Shown: piece after piece, positions 45,872 to 57,700 of the stretch
Numbering within the stretch: position 1 is the first letter of the stretch
Layout: each line of letters starts with the position of its first letter
Origin: Halocafeteria seosinensis
Lineage: Eukaryota > Sar > Bigyra > Bicosoecida
Assembly (NCBI GenBank): GCA_001687465.1
Contig: LVLI01000098.1
Span: forward strand, 124,001 to 188,000
Direction: 5' to 3'
Length of the DNA stretch: 64,000 nt
Position numbers and translations under genes: made by a program
The notes under the pieces: generated by a model
Seen by the model: the letters and a program-made list of their open reading frames with translations, nothing else
Database searches by the model: none
Told to the model about the DNA's origin: nothing

Positions 45872-46440
45872 TTATACACCTACCTTGTTGACACTTTTAT
45901 ATTCCCTCTTAAATCCAAGTGCTAGATGCCATATAGTTCCGTGATGAAGTGCTCTAATCCAGGACGGGTGCTCGTCCTGATTTGGCTGCTTCTGGTAATT
46001 GTTAAGTTTCGCCTTTAACTTAGCCGCTTCTTGCAATAGCTCAAAATTCTTCTTCTTTAACCATTGGACGTACTATATTGTCTTCTTAGAGTTCTGCTGT
46101 CCGACTAATTTGGCATTCTCTTCTGTCAGCTTTGCAAGGACCGTCCCGAAAATCATCCCCGAGCTTCCCATAGAAACCACCCAACGAGGTTCCGGCATCT
46201 GATCATAAAGCTGCGAGACTTTGAATCAGCATAATTCAACGTTTATAATATATAGGAATAAACGTACTTTGCGCAAAGCTGGTGCCATTTTGTCGGTCAA
46301 CGTGCCTGCCACAATAATTACGGTGGCTTGTCGAGGACTGGCTCGAAAGAAGGTGCCGAATCGGAATCGTTCAAGGTCATAATGAGGCGAAGCTACATGC
46401 ATCATCTCCACCGCGCAACATGCTAACCCAAACGTCAAGG
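45872..46440 (-). pseudogene. NDUFS7: Broken NDUFS7 (complex I PSST) copy
   Basis: Minus-strand reading gives [40 protein letters not shown] and KMAPALRK, then after a GTACGT...CGCAG intron LYDQMPEPRWVVSMGS. This is unmistakable NDUFS7/NuoB, the complex I subunit that holds cluster N2. The tandem CC ligands are present, but similarity stops exactly where the third Cys should follow SMGS, and the last ligand region is absent. Just upstream, the Trp of the usual WPMTFGL is replaced by TGA. Downstream the frame runs into unrelated coiled-coil-like sequence (TVLAKLTEENAKLVGQQNSK), a TAG, and more open frame to 45872. The retained intron argues for a genomic duplicate, not a processed or mitochondrial copy. 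Confidence 0.75.
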
Positions 46441-46818
46441 GTCAAGTGGGCAATGCGTAGTAGTAAAATGTCACTTTGACCTCCAATGACACGAATCATG
46501 ACCGTGGCCTGATTTTGGAGCCCAAGGAAACCATAAAATGGAATTGATAGATATTTCCCACTGGAAATGGCCGTGAAGAAATAACGCACTTAAACTTTCA
46601 ATTCATGTACACCAGCTACAATGTGGTATCACTGGTTCTTCAGTGAGGATTCCTGGCCCAAGAGTCTCAGAGTCTCAGACGGGGAACTTCAAAAATTTCG
46701 TGGGTGTCCCTTAACGCTTAAAGAGGTTAATTTATGCAGTAGGGGGTCTTTTGTCTAGATTTTTTATTTTGCTATTTTCATCCATACCGCACCCATTGAT
46801 ATACCCGGAGGAAGGGAC

Positions 46819-49690
46819 ATGTTCCCAGGTGTTTTGAACCCCAATGCTTCCCGGGAGCATACCAGCCAGAGGGCTGCAGGGGGATTCTCTTCGCCATCAT
46901 ACTCGCCAAGAGAGGTGAATATTAATAACGACACCGTGAATGAAGAGTTGCGTCGGTCTAGGCAGTACCAGGGTGGAGGATTCTCTCCAGCTCCAGGACA
47001 TGCAACACCGTATGGAGGAGGGTCTACCATGCGCATGAGGACTGCACCCGACTCTACGACGTCGTACAGAGGGTCCTCACCACAGGTCAGCAAAGACTTT
47101 ACCCCGGGGGCGGAAGGGGGCACCTACGCGTGGGGCAATGGAGTCGCTATGAGGCAATACAGCAGTGGTATGCAGCCGGCCATTGGAGCAAGATCGAGGG
47201 CTTCCGGCGCCTATACAGACACCGACTCGAACTTGGCCTCTGATGGAGGAGGACTACTAGATTGGCTAGGTTGTGGACGGAATCGGTCATCGGAAACAGA
47301 TATCAATGCGAAGAGTGCGCTCTTTTCACCGGTGCGCCGGAAGGCTAGACAAGTAAACCAAAGGGAAGACTCCAAGTTGTACAGCGACTATATGAGAAGA
47401 CCCTCTACATGGGATGCTCTCAAAGTATTTGGACATGGCGCTTTGTGGCTCATTGTAGGACGAGTGTTAGCGTACTGGTATGTGTTTCAGAGTCAAATAG
47501 TCTTAGCGTAACAAATTAGAGAGAGTTATTGTTTTGGTAAAGCAGCATGTCGCATTGTCTGGAGGAATTATCGTGGCATAAGCTGCCAAGCTTGGACAGA
47601 TCTATGCTAGCAAAAGACTTTGCCCGTTTCTATGGCTGCTTTGTTGCTCTCTGGGTAAATCGTGGTAGTACGTTTGAGAATTGGGCATTGTTTCAATTTC
47701 GCCTCTTTAGCATCTTGATTCGTTGCAGTTACGGTACTGGCGCTCCTACTCATGGCGCGAGCTGGCTACCTGGAGCTAAGACGACGTGCTTTAGAAGCTC
47801 AGGTGGGCTCTTGGACGCATCTTACTGCTAGTCAACGAAAACTCTACGGGCTTCCTCCTGGACTAGAGGACCAACTAAAGATAAGCCAATACAGGAGTAG
47901 AACAGAGGAAAATGAACCGCGTATGCATACAAAAAAATCAGTAAAAGAAAAAAAACGTGCAGAGAACGAGACTTCACTCAGACTGCAACAGTCCAAGTCC
48001 TCTGTCAAGATGGACCACACCCTCATTACCAGCGCTGCAACACATCGGCATCATCTTGGGCAGAGTGATGACATTCAAAGTAAACTTATGTCTTCGACAT
48101 CCCCGACAAAAGTGTACGGCGAGTGGTGCTCTCCTGAGACTACTGGAAAAGATTTCGTTAGTCCTCCACTAAAATCCCGTGCCCTGGGTCTATCTAGCAG
48201 CGCAATGGAGCCGCAAACGGACGCCGCTGAAGAGAAAGAGTCCGCATGGGTTCCGGAATCGAAAGATGAGACGGACCATGCAGCGCATGGTAGGACTAGA
48301 AATATCAATGAATATCAGGAGGCATTTCATAAAAGGACGCCCCCGCCAATAAATCCGCGGAAGTATGATCTAGCTTCTCGCTCATCTGTCGGAAAGTCTA
48401 CGTTAGCTAGCGGTCCCACCGATACTTCCGACAGACTTCAGGAGGAGTTTGGTGTTAACACTGCATGGCTGGAAAGTGCAAGTGCTGGTCTGAAGAAGTG
48501 GCTCGCTTTTCACATTTCGCACCATACTGTAAGTAGTCCGATATGTCCGCTGGCCCCTTTTCAGGCGCGCTTAGGCTGATTGGTTTTCAGGTACGACTTT
48601 TGGAACGCAACACAGAAGACATAGCGAAAGTTTCTGGAGGCTATATTTCTACTTCTTTCTTGATGCATGACCCTGGGGTATCCCATGTCGAACTGCCCCA
48701 TCTACGCGGTAGGAAAAGCTTTTCCGAGATTTTGCACCACTTTTTGGCTCCGGGAACCTTTGACACTCGATACGCGATGCGTCGGGCAGTGAAGCGTTCT
48801 GCAAACCGGTCGAATTCTACAGCGACAGTTTATTTGTGGGAGGAAAGGGCAAAGTTGGACGCGTAGGTGATGACTTTCTTTCAACTTTCTCTATGTAGTC
48901 CATGCACATTTCTTTTGTTTCCGAACAGGTTCCTTGATGTTGGCACCAAGTTCTCCACTCACCGCAGGACTGAAAATAGCGCGGTAGAAGAACAACAGCA
49001 GAGGTCCTATGTACTACGCAGACTTAGGGCTCTCTCAGAAGATGATGCTATGTCGCAATATAGGCATGACATCTCTAGGCGCACGTCTGCTGCTGAAGAT
49101 GGTACATTGGAGTATCCCACAGATGGCCAGATCATTCTACATTATTTCCTGACACTGATGGACACCATCCTCTCGAATGGCCTCAAAGAGAAGAGAAATA
49201 AACATGAGTTTGACAGTGAGGCTGCAAGAGAAATTGACGAGCTCGTTGCTGGAACAGAGAGATATAAAAAGCCCGGTCCTTTCACGAAGCGGCTGTTCTG
49301 GCGTAAAGAGCAACTCCCACGTAGGTGATTCGTCCACGATAAATTTTGCGGGTCGTGAGCTCAAGATATCCATCTCACCCTCCATGCAGATTTCCGTTAT
49401 TTGATGAACCTTCCTATCCTACATCTGTGCTCGACGTTCCCGATGCATGTGCGTCTAATTTGGGATGGCCGACCATTCGAAGTGGAGCAAGGAAGTTCCA
49501 ATCTTTGGCAGTGTCTGACACTATATCTGTACACTGTCGATTCAAAACGAGAACTAGATGTACGTTTCTTGTCATTTTTATTTAAGCTAATAAGAAAATA
49601 ATTGCGCTTGTGGGTTTTGTGTTGGCTACACAGAGACGCCTGTTGCAAGTACCCCTTGAGGGTGACGTACTTTACAAGGTATTCCGATAG
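46819..49690 (+). CDS. TMEM209: TMEM209-like nuclear envelope/pore membrane protein
   Basis: The first exon is 46819-47477; a middle section to about 47738 is not resolved. Later exons run about 47740-48528, 48591-48868, 48930-49320, 49390-49560 and 49634-49690. The N-terminal 200 residues are Ser/Gly/Arg-rich and disordered. Two membrane segments follow (GHGALWLIVGRVLAYW and VLALLLMARAGYLEL). The C-terminal domain is the conserved part of TMEM209: EYPTDGQIILHYFLTLMDTI, GTERYKKPGPFTKRLFW, then MHVRLIWDGRPFEVEQGSSN and LWQCLTLYLYTVDSK. TMEM209 proteins are associated with the nuclear envelope and nucleoporins in animals. The family call rests on the C-terminal half; exon 2 could be wrong. Confidence 0.8.
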
Positions 49691-50038
49691 TTGGGATCAC
49701 TTGTAGAATAGCGAAGGGCCGATAGTATCAAATAGTCGGGGTGCTTCATTCCCCGGTCTTGAATAATAGAGTAAAATACTATTGTGATTCGCACCGCTTC
49801 GCACTTCACTTCCTCGGTTCGCTTCCCACCTTACCTTGAAGTTCTCAAGTGAACGCAAAGTTTGTCGCATCGATCTGACACAGAAAGGAGCTCTTCCAAG
49901 TCTATTATTCTACGTATACGTAATCGTTTTCACGATTCTGAGTAGCGCATATGAAAGAAAAGCGTTTCAACTTGCGTAGCAACCGAAAACGGATTTTAAA
50001 TTAAGCGTGTATTGACTTCAAAAAGTTCTCCAAACACG
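49691..50038. other. Short spacer before eIF3j
   Basis: About 350 bp between tandem genes. It holds the 3' end of the TMEM209-like gene and the eIF3j promoter. No other feature. Confidence 0.4.
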
Positions 50039-51230
50039 ATGTCGTGGGGTACGTGAGCTATTGCTCAATTTCATTCATAATAATGGAGCTTTGCTTCATT
50101 TTTCACCGTCTTTCGATACTAAAAAGCGCCGTATCGCATAAAATGATCTTTTACCCTGTATATCATGCGGTCGGATTGTGGATGCAGATGACGATGAGTT
50201 TGATATGGACACCGTTCCCCAGGTGTAAGAGCTCATTTGAACCCCGTTCGGGGTTTATTTGCTTCTTTTACTGTATATTTTCCCGTCCTACAGATACCCT
50301 GGTGGGGCCAATGGTGAGCCACCGTCCAGCTGGGAGGAAGCTGAAGAAGGCATAGATAACCTGGGAATTGGAGGAGCGTCAGCAGCAGCTACCAGCAAAC
50401 CTTCAGAAGGCAAGAAGCAGCCTCAGAGCATGAAGCCCAAGCATGTACGTAGAGAGAACTTTTTTCAGAATTTTTTTGGTTCAGTCGGCAAATGGCGGAA
50501 TGGTTTGCCTGCACGGGGTATGCAGGTAGCGAAAGCGAAACGAGAGGAGTTGCAGAAGAAAGAGAAAGGCGGTAAACTTGACATGGTACGGCATTGGATG
50601 GTGGCATATTTTCTCTTCTGGAATTGTCCATATCTTTGACATTAACAGAATACTCCCTTGGATGATCCTGTGGAGGAGAAGAAGCGCCAAGAATACTTGC
50701 AGCGCCAAAGTGAATTAGAATTAGCTGAGGATACGTTCGGTGCAAATGACGAATCTGTAGAAGTGCCTGAGGATGAAATGACCAAGGCAATCAAAGATAT
50801 TCCCCTATCGAATGCCAACGCATACGAAAGTGCTGCGCGTAAACTGACCGAGAGGTTATTCGATACCGAAACAGATAACAGTCCCGCTGCTAGGCGACAA
50901 GCTGCTCGATCAAAACTAAACGGCATGCGCTTTATCAAGGAGGTATGTGGTCGCGTGACTACTTCTTCCGTATGCTTCCATTGAGAGTGAATTGTTGAGT
51001 GCATGCAGTTGCTTCGGAACTCGGTAGACCACGTGAGCTTACAAGACCTTAACGATATTGCAACAGTGATTAATACTGCCCAAAACGCCAAGATAAAGGC
51101 TGAGAATGACAAGAAGAAGAAAGGCAAGAATAAAGGGAAGAAAAACCCCAACGTGCAAAACGAGCGTGCAGTAATCCAGAATCAAGGGGAAGATGAGTTA
51201 GGTGGCGAGTACGATGACTTCATGATGTGA
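50039..51230 (+). CDS. EIF3J: Translation initiation factor eIF3 subunit j
   Basis: Five exons (50039-50048, 50188-50224, 50294-50585, 50649-50942, 51009-51230) give 284 residues. eIF3j (yeast Hcr1) binds the 40S decoding centre and helps start-site selection and ribosome recycling. The start, MSWDDDEFDMDTVPQ, spans a 10 bp first exon and a 37 bp second exon and matches the acidic Trp-containing N terminus of the family. The middle is Lys/Glu-rich (KKEKGGKLDM). Conserved helices follow: LDDPVEEKKRQEYLQRQSEL and DLNDIATVINTAQNAKIKAE. The C-terminal tail ends GGEYDDFMM, as expected (DYDDFM-type end). The next gene is convergent at 113 bp. Confidence 0.95.
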
Positions 51231-51343
51231 AGCCTTAGGTACTCCGGTTGACAGCACACTTCGGAAGTAGATTTCGGTACGTCTATACACGTATCACTGT
51301 AGCACGTCTATCGGTACAATTATGGTGAAGTTCATTATTAATA

Positions 51344-53412
51344 CTACTTAAACGAAGGCCCAGTCTTTAGATTGGGGCGAAGCAAATATCTGATGTCGTG
51401 GATACTTTCATTAGAGTTCGTGTTCGTATCCCCAACATACTCTGAGGGCACCGCACTCTGACCAGTGTCAGCGAAATGGTTGATTCTTCCGTCTGTCAGA
51501 TATGCCCGTTTATATACCCCAGTAAAACTTGCTGGACTTGAAAGACGGTCATACACACTGCCAGGACGGTTCGCCTCTCCAGCAACGGTAGGTACGTATT
51601 CTTGAGTACCCAACGTACTGGGACTGCGTACACTCGCGCCTCCACTTTTATTCGACATGTTCGAGTGACTTGGGCGCCGAAGACTGCCGGAGCCATTCAT
51701 ACGAGGCGTAGGCACACCAGCACCACCCAAACTATAAGTTCCACCATGACTTTCTCTTCTTGAAGAAGTGGAGGATTTGACAGAATGATGGCTGCCTGTG
51801 CTACGAAGGCTCTCTCTCCGAGATTGTTCATTCCTTTGCGACCGCATGTAGCGTTCCCGGGCGCGAGCATACTGTTCAAACGCAGCCGAGTTAGGGGAAT
51901 TGAAGGAAGGTGGAGTTGATGGGGCTTTAACGGGCTGATAGTTTAAAGGAGCCCCGTCTGCACTGAACGACCGTCGGTCCGCGTTCGACTTCCCCTCGTG
52001 GGATCTTCGTGGAGTTCCCGGAGGTGGAGGTGAAAGAACTGGGGCCGCCTCTCCTGAAATGATTCCGCCAGTAATACTCGGGCGCTCGAGCGCAGCAAAA
52101 CTAGAGAGTCCGTAACCGTAGCCGTAACTCATATAGTAAGGATCATCATGACGTGTCTCCTCGGTTTTGGAGGCCTCAAACTGCTGTTGTTCGTTTACAC
52201 CCTCAGACTCACTACTATCATCTGAGTATGCCCCAAAACTGAAATCGTGATGTGTACTACTGTTGTTGACATAGTCCTGCGTGAGAGCATGGATGCCTAT
52301 AGCTGCGGGGCAGCTGAAGACGTATCGAGATAGCAAAATACTGAAAGAACTTATAGGCTCCAATTTCGGGAATTTCACTTGAGCCAGAGCCGCTAATGTA
52401 TCCAAAAACTCGCTGTAGCGTAGTCGTCTTGAATTTTTCCGTTTACATTTCGCAAAGATGAGGTCAACTTCCGTAATATTCAACCGCTTGTCCAATAGAT
52501 TGGGACACTCCCGACAGAATTTGGCGAAATTGGCGTTGTCTGTAGAAAGCACGAAATAAGCCACAAGATAAACAGTTACAGAGAAAAATGGAAATGTTAC
52601 TTAAGGAACGACGTACCCATTGTGTCTTCGTCTTCCCCCTTTCCACCAGTCCTACCAAAGCGGCAGTAATACTGAAAAATAAGCTGCAATTGCGAGTCTG
52701 TGTCAAAAGGCTCCTGTGGGAGGCTCCTTAGCATAGCCTCTGCCTCCCTGGTAAAACTTTCTGTTAGGGCCTCCTTTTCTTTCTTGTTGCGGCGAGAAGG
52801 CTTCCTTTTGTCGGCTTGAAGAACCTCTGTAAACACAAGTATGTCACATCATCACGCCACATTGAGTACACTAGCAAGCCATTGGTTATTGCTTACGGGC
52901 CATTCTTTGACTATATTCTTCACTCATTCTCTCTTTCGCTATATCTCGAGACTGCATGCACAAAGCGCACCCGTTCGTTCACCTCGCAGATGTGCCCCAA
53001 TGAAGACGCGTCGATTGCTTACCGACGGTCGTCTCGAATAACGGAGATTCGGTCGAGTAATCTCACTGATGTCCGACACCACAGCTTCACCATATCGATT
53101 CTTCTGCTTCATTCTGCATGGACAAGTAGTGTTGATGATCGGGAAACTTTGGTTGCCCAAGGTGACCTTAACGTACCCCGACCCAGCAACGACGGCATCA
53201 CTGTGCTGATTGATTCCAGGACCACTGCGGAAGCGTTCCTGGTAGACTCCCGTATAGTTAGTCGGATCATGCAGACGATCAAAAACTGAATCCCGTTGCT
53301 TTCTTCGGAAGCTTCGGGAATCGCTATGGACTGAACGTGCCGAAGCAGGTCTTGACGATTCCTGCGGGGGTGGTGGTGGAGGAGAACGCAGTTGTGCGGT
53401 CCGATGTTGCAT
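51344..53412 (-). CDS. p25-alpha (TPPP) protein with duplicated end modules
   Basis: Exons in transcript order are 53412-53177, 53113-53023, 52951-52897, 52826-52617 and 52539-51344, giving 595 residues. TPPP proteins bind and bundle tubulin and are strongly linked to cilia. The p25-alpha core (about residues 150-250) reads LIFQYYCRFGRTGGKGED, NFAKFCRECPNLLDKRLNIT, EVDLIFAKCKRKNSRRLRYS and EFLDTLAALAQVKF. The C-terminal half is Ser/Arg-rich. At both ends there is the same module: SVFDRLHDPTNYTGVYQERF near the N terminus and SVYDRLSSPASFTGVYKRAY near the C terminus, each followed about 40 residues later by a SDIS/HDIR...RPNL element. This module corresponds to the C-terminal Rossmann-like motif of p25-alpha. 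Cytoskeletal role inferred. Confidence 0.85.
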
Positions 53413-54732
53413 GACGTTTACTCCTTCAGTCTACTGTAATAATCTTTCGACAATGCACCGTTCCGTATAGTTTTGTAGCCAATCTGCATAACAATAAGGT
53501 CTCAGTTAACGATGGTTCTACGGTCAAGGCTCGTCTTCCCTCCTCCAAGGCTCGATCCCCTCTTGACGGTTAGGGCTGAACGGTGGGAGATTCTACCCTT
53601 GCTCACACTCGATAGACGCCGAAAATACCGACCAACATGTCGTTCAGTTACTCAAAAGAAGATGGATACCTCATTTTAGCCATGAAACGCCGTGTATACC
53701 CCGGGAACGGCAGCATTGAACAACTGGAAAAAGGAAATGCGCGCCATTTTGACGTACCGTTCGCGTACTCTATTTGATCTTTTCTTTCGACTCCACTACC
53801 TAATTTCGAAATAAACACGGAAAATGGGGTTCTTCCTTTAATGTATTCATACAAAGTTTTCTAACCAATGCTCTTTCTTCGGAGGTCAATGAGTCAATGA
53901 CTGTGTTCAACCTCCGTCAATAAGCTGTACGCAACTTCAACTTGTAACGCCAAGGCTCGGAGGTCGACGAACTGATCGTCTAAGGATTAGTAAGGAAGGG
54001 ACATGTGCGGATATCCTCTCACAGCTGCGAGCACATACGTCATAGGGTGCTAGCAGGAAATATTACGCGAACATTGGAGAGGCTTTATGGTACTCACTGA
54101 CAAGAGCCGCAGTGCCTAAGTGTAAGTTCTTCGTGTTATGTAAACATTGAGTGAAGTCCGGTGTGTATTAGTTATAGGCAGCACATGTACGACGCTCGTA
54201 CGGTTTGTTCAACAAAAAATCAGTTGTGTGGGCTATTCAGGAAAGAGAATTATTTCTATGATATGACTATACTTTTGACGAGGTACACCTGTGACGGATT
54301 CTTACTGTGCTGCTGAAGGCACAAGAGGTTCGCTCCGCTGTAACAACATCGACTACGGAGACACAGTCCCTGGCACATACTCTCTTCGCCGTCATATCAG
54401 CTTTTTTCATCTTGGTTCAAATTGAGGGCATATACTGTGGTTGCATTTGTACAAATGCCAACAAATTCCCATGGAAAGTACAACTACAACAAGACGAGAG
54501 CCGGATACTTAGGGATCCGTTGAAGCCAATGGGCGCGCCAGATTTCACACTCCCTTCAAAAATCCCTTTGAATCAAACAACAAAAAAGGTGGTATTGTAT
54601 GAGCGTTGTTTCAGCCGTGCTGCTCCATGGTTGCACCAATACGAGTAGCTGTATGATAAATATTGTGGAATAGATATATTATTGCCCTCCCTTGGTTACG
54701 TAGAAAGCTTGTGACCCGTTGGTCTCATAGAC
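53413..54732. other. Divergent spacer with one uncertain frame
   Basis: About 1.3 kb. A plus frame at 54307-54648 contains a hydrophobic segment (LFAVISAFFILVQIEGIYC) followed by a hydrophilic tail ending in WLHQYE. It could encode a small secreted or membrane protein but has no family match. Elsewhere nothing is recognisable. Confidence 0.4.
54307..54648 (+). CDS. Possible small membrane/secreted orphan
   Basis: 113-codon frame. A single hydrophobic segment at about residues 25-45 is preceded by a Ser/Thr-rich lead. Two Cys close to its end (YCGCICTN) are followed by a mixed hydrophilic region. No known family, no introns in this model, and it lies close upstream of the next gene's start. 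It may be real or a chance frame. Confidence 0.25.
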   Translation: MLLKAQEVRSAVTTSTTETQSLAHTLFAVISAFFILVQIEGIYCGCICTNANKFPWKVQLQQDESRILRDPLKPMGAPDFTLPSKIPLNQTTKKVVLYERCFSRAAPWLHQYE

Positions 54733-57700
54733 ATGGCTGCCAGAGGAGGTGGCGGTGGCACGAAGCCGACATGGTCCTCCGATGCTGCCCAGTTTCTAAA
54801 GAGTGGCACATGGGCTATGCAACAGCTCTGTGAGCGCCCGAAAGGGTCGGTCACGGATCAAAGAGACAACGCCAATATTCCGGTACCTGATACTGTGAGT
54901 GGAATCGTCGAGCTGAACGCCCGCAAACCCCTCGGAACTGACTTTTCATGGCAATGCAGGTGCTATTGGACGGAAACGGAGAGCCTTGGAAGCGATTCGG
55001 ATATAACTATGGGGAAATGAGGATCTCCACGTCGAACCGACTTGACCGTGTGCACATACAGACTGATTTCTTGAACCAAGTAGCGGCAGATAAACGAAAC
55101 CTGAGTGACGTTGTAGCAATATGTTGGGATCGGCAAGAGAAGATTGATCAACCACAGTTGATGAGCTATACAGTCTCTACAAAGGACACGTTTGCGCATC
55201 AAATGGAGCTACCATTACAGAATAAAGCGGCCATTCAGGTATGGATAAGTTAATAAGAACGCTAGACATTGGGGAGGACGTTATTTCGTTTGTGCACAGA
55301 GCTTTATTCGGCCTGCGGGTGCTGGCTATTTGTATCGAGTGGAGTATACCGTAGAGGATTCGGGAACGGGAAGCTATCGTCTCGGTGTTTTCCGAAGCGA
55401 GAAGCCGTTTCCCGAGAATCAGGAAGGAGGAATGATTCGGTCAACGACGGACTCTGCAGCGATTGGGAAGGCGCTACATCGACAAACAGTGCGAGCGGTC
55501 AACTACATTGAGGTATGTAGGTTCTTCCTTGTAGGAGATTTTGTCTCCTTACCCATGAACTGTTCTCCTACAGGCGTCGTCAGAGCAACGAGTGCTCTAC
55601 GCAGCCATCGATTTCGTGTTCCAGGGAACGGAAGAAACTGTAAGTAGGAATATTGGCTCTTTATATTTTGAGAGCACTTACTTATCTCAAGTCGATTTCC
55701 CTTTCAGTGCACTTTACTATGGATACATTCAGCTGTAGTAGCCCATGGAATATCAATGAAAGTGGCATCAAAACCTCCTGTACAGCAGTTTCTTGGAAGA
55801 GTCCTTATCGCGGATGCAGACTTGCAGGCAGCCACAACAGCAGCTGATGCACTCCGAAATGCGGGGTATGAAGTGACAATCGTGAGCAGTGGAGAGGAGG
55901 CGTTGCAAAAAGTTAACGACTACAACACGCCATATGATGTTGTACTTGTAGAAGATCATCTTCAGGATATTTCTTGCATTGAACTCGCAAGAACTATACG
56001 GATCGCGGAAAGAGACAGTACCACAAGGAAGTTTCGACTACCAATTATTGTCTTTACAGCCACCCCACCTAAGACGATGCAAACACAAAAACCGTACATG
56101 GAAGCGGGAATTGACGGTTACATAGCTAAGCCCTTCGAGAGTCCGCAAGCTCTTCTGACAGTCAGGGCTGCGATACACGGAGAAGGGAAAGCTAAACCAA
56201 AGAAGCAGGCGACGGCCGAGCGCACGAAGACCAAGAAAAAACCGAAGAAGAAGCCCAAACCACTGCCATCAATAGGGCCACCTGTGAGAACCGGAAGCTC
56301 ATCAATGGAGCTGCCGATTGCAGAAGAAAGCGAGGTAAAGGAGGGGGTATTTGAATTGGACGCGGAAACCGCTTTTCCTTATGTTATCATGGGGCAAGAC
56401 GTTCCTGGGGTGAAGATGTCTCACATGGTAGTCGTCCAGGACATTTTTGATACTTGCGAAGTATACAGAATCTTCTTTCAGAAAATCGTATCAAAGTACC
56501 CTGGAGTTCGAGTACTACTGTTTAACTATCCAGGGCAAGCTTTTACTACGTGGAGAGGTGACGAGGATCTTGTCCTGAATAATGAATACCTCGCCGGCTG
56601 CCTTCAAGCTCTTCTGGCTCATTTAGGACAGACTGGGGAGTTTTCACTTTCCCGTGAGCAGGTGTTTTATTTGCTAGGAGTTGGTTACGGGGGAGCAATA
56701 GCTTCGTGCTTTGCATCTGCATATTTGGGTAGCCATCCAATCTGTGGTCTCGTTTTGGTTAACGGTTTTCTGCATGTGACCACTGCGCTTGCTGCCGTAT
56801 TCCATGATTGCATGAAGACGTTCGCTGCAACAGTCCCGGAAAGACCGGACATGCCAGTTTACTACTTCTCAAGGTATTTATTCAGTCCCGATTACCTTGC
56901 CAAAGTGGGAGTTCCGCTTGCACTAAATCTTTACACAGCAGTTCATAACCCAATTACTCTCCAGGGAAGATTTAAACTGTGCAATGGTGCAATTAGGAGT
57001 GTTGATCTTCGAGCAAACTTCGAGACGCTCAATCTGCCCGTTGTATGTGTGGCCTCATCGAAAGACGTATTTGTTCGCCCTGAGCATGTTGAAGCCATAG
57101 TGAATGCCAGAGGAGGCGAAGTACGGAGTATAAAGACTGCGATACAAAGCCGACGTGGGGCATGCGTAGTCTGGATCAGAGCGGGGCACGAACTACTGCA
57201 AGAAGCGCGGAAGCCCCTGTCCAATCTCGTCGAGCAATTGATCACAAACTACCACGTGACCAACGACGTCTCTTTCCTTCCCTTAGCTCCTGATTCTCCA
57301 CCTCCCAATGCGCGTGCCCAAATCACCAATCCAAAAAAGATGAGACCTACTTCGGGTGATGCATCAAAATCGCGAACGTCGAAACAAAGTTCATTCGGAG
57401 AACGATCGGAAAATAAGACTTACGAAGAACGCTTTTTGGACAATGTCATGGGAACTCTGCAAGAGAACGACTACCCAGCTGCACTGGAAGAGCCACCCCC
57501 GGTTCCTTATGACTTGCTTAACAAGGGCTCACTAGATTCTAGTGAAGGCAAACAACAAAGTCGGCAATTTTCATCGACTATGTCGAAAACAAAACGGCCA
57601 AACAAGAAGCAACAAAAGCGATTGACCGCTTCTCTTAATTTGGATCCTGAGGCAGCAGTCTTCGCTAGAAGAGATCACTCTATGCGGCAGACAGATTTTG

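Noticed and set aside
46240-46440. NDUFS7-like sequence as a functional gene or mitochondrial insertion
   Set aside because: Required Cys ligands are missing and a stop replaces a conserved Trp, so it is not functional; a nuclear-type intron is present, so it is not a direct mitochondrial insertion.
47844-48308. Minus-strand frames opposite the TMEM209-like gene
   Set aside because: Antisense shadows of a well-supported coding exon.
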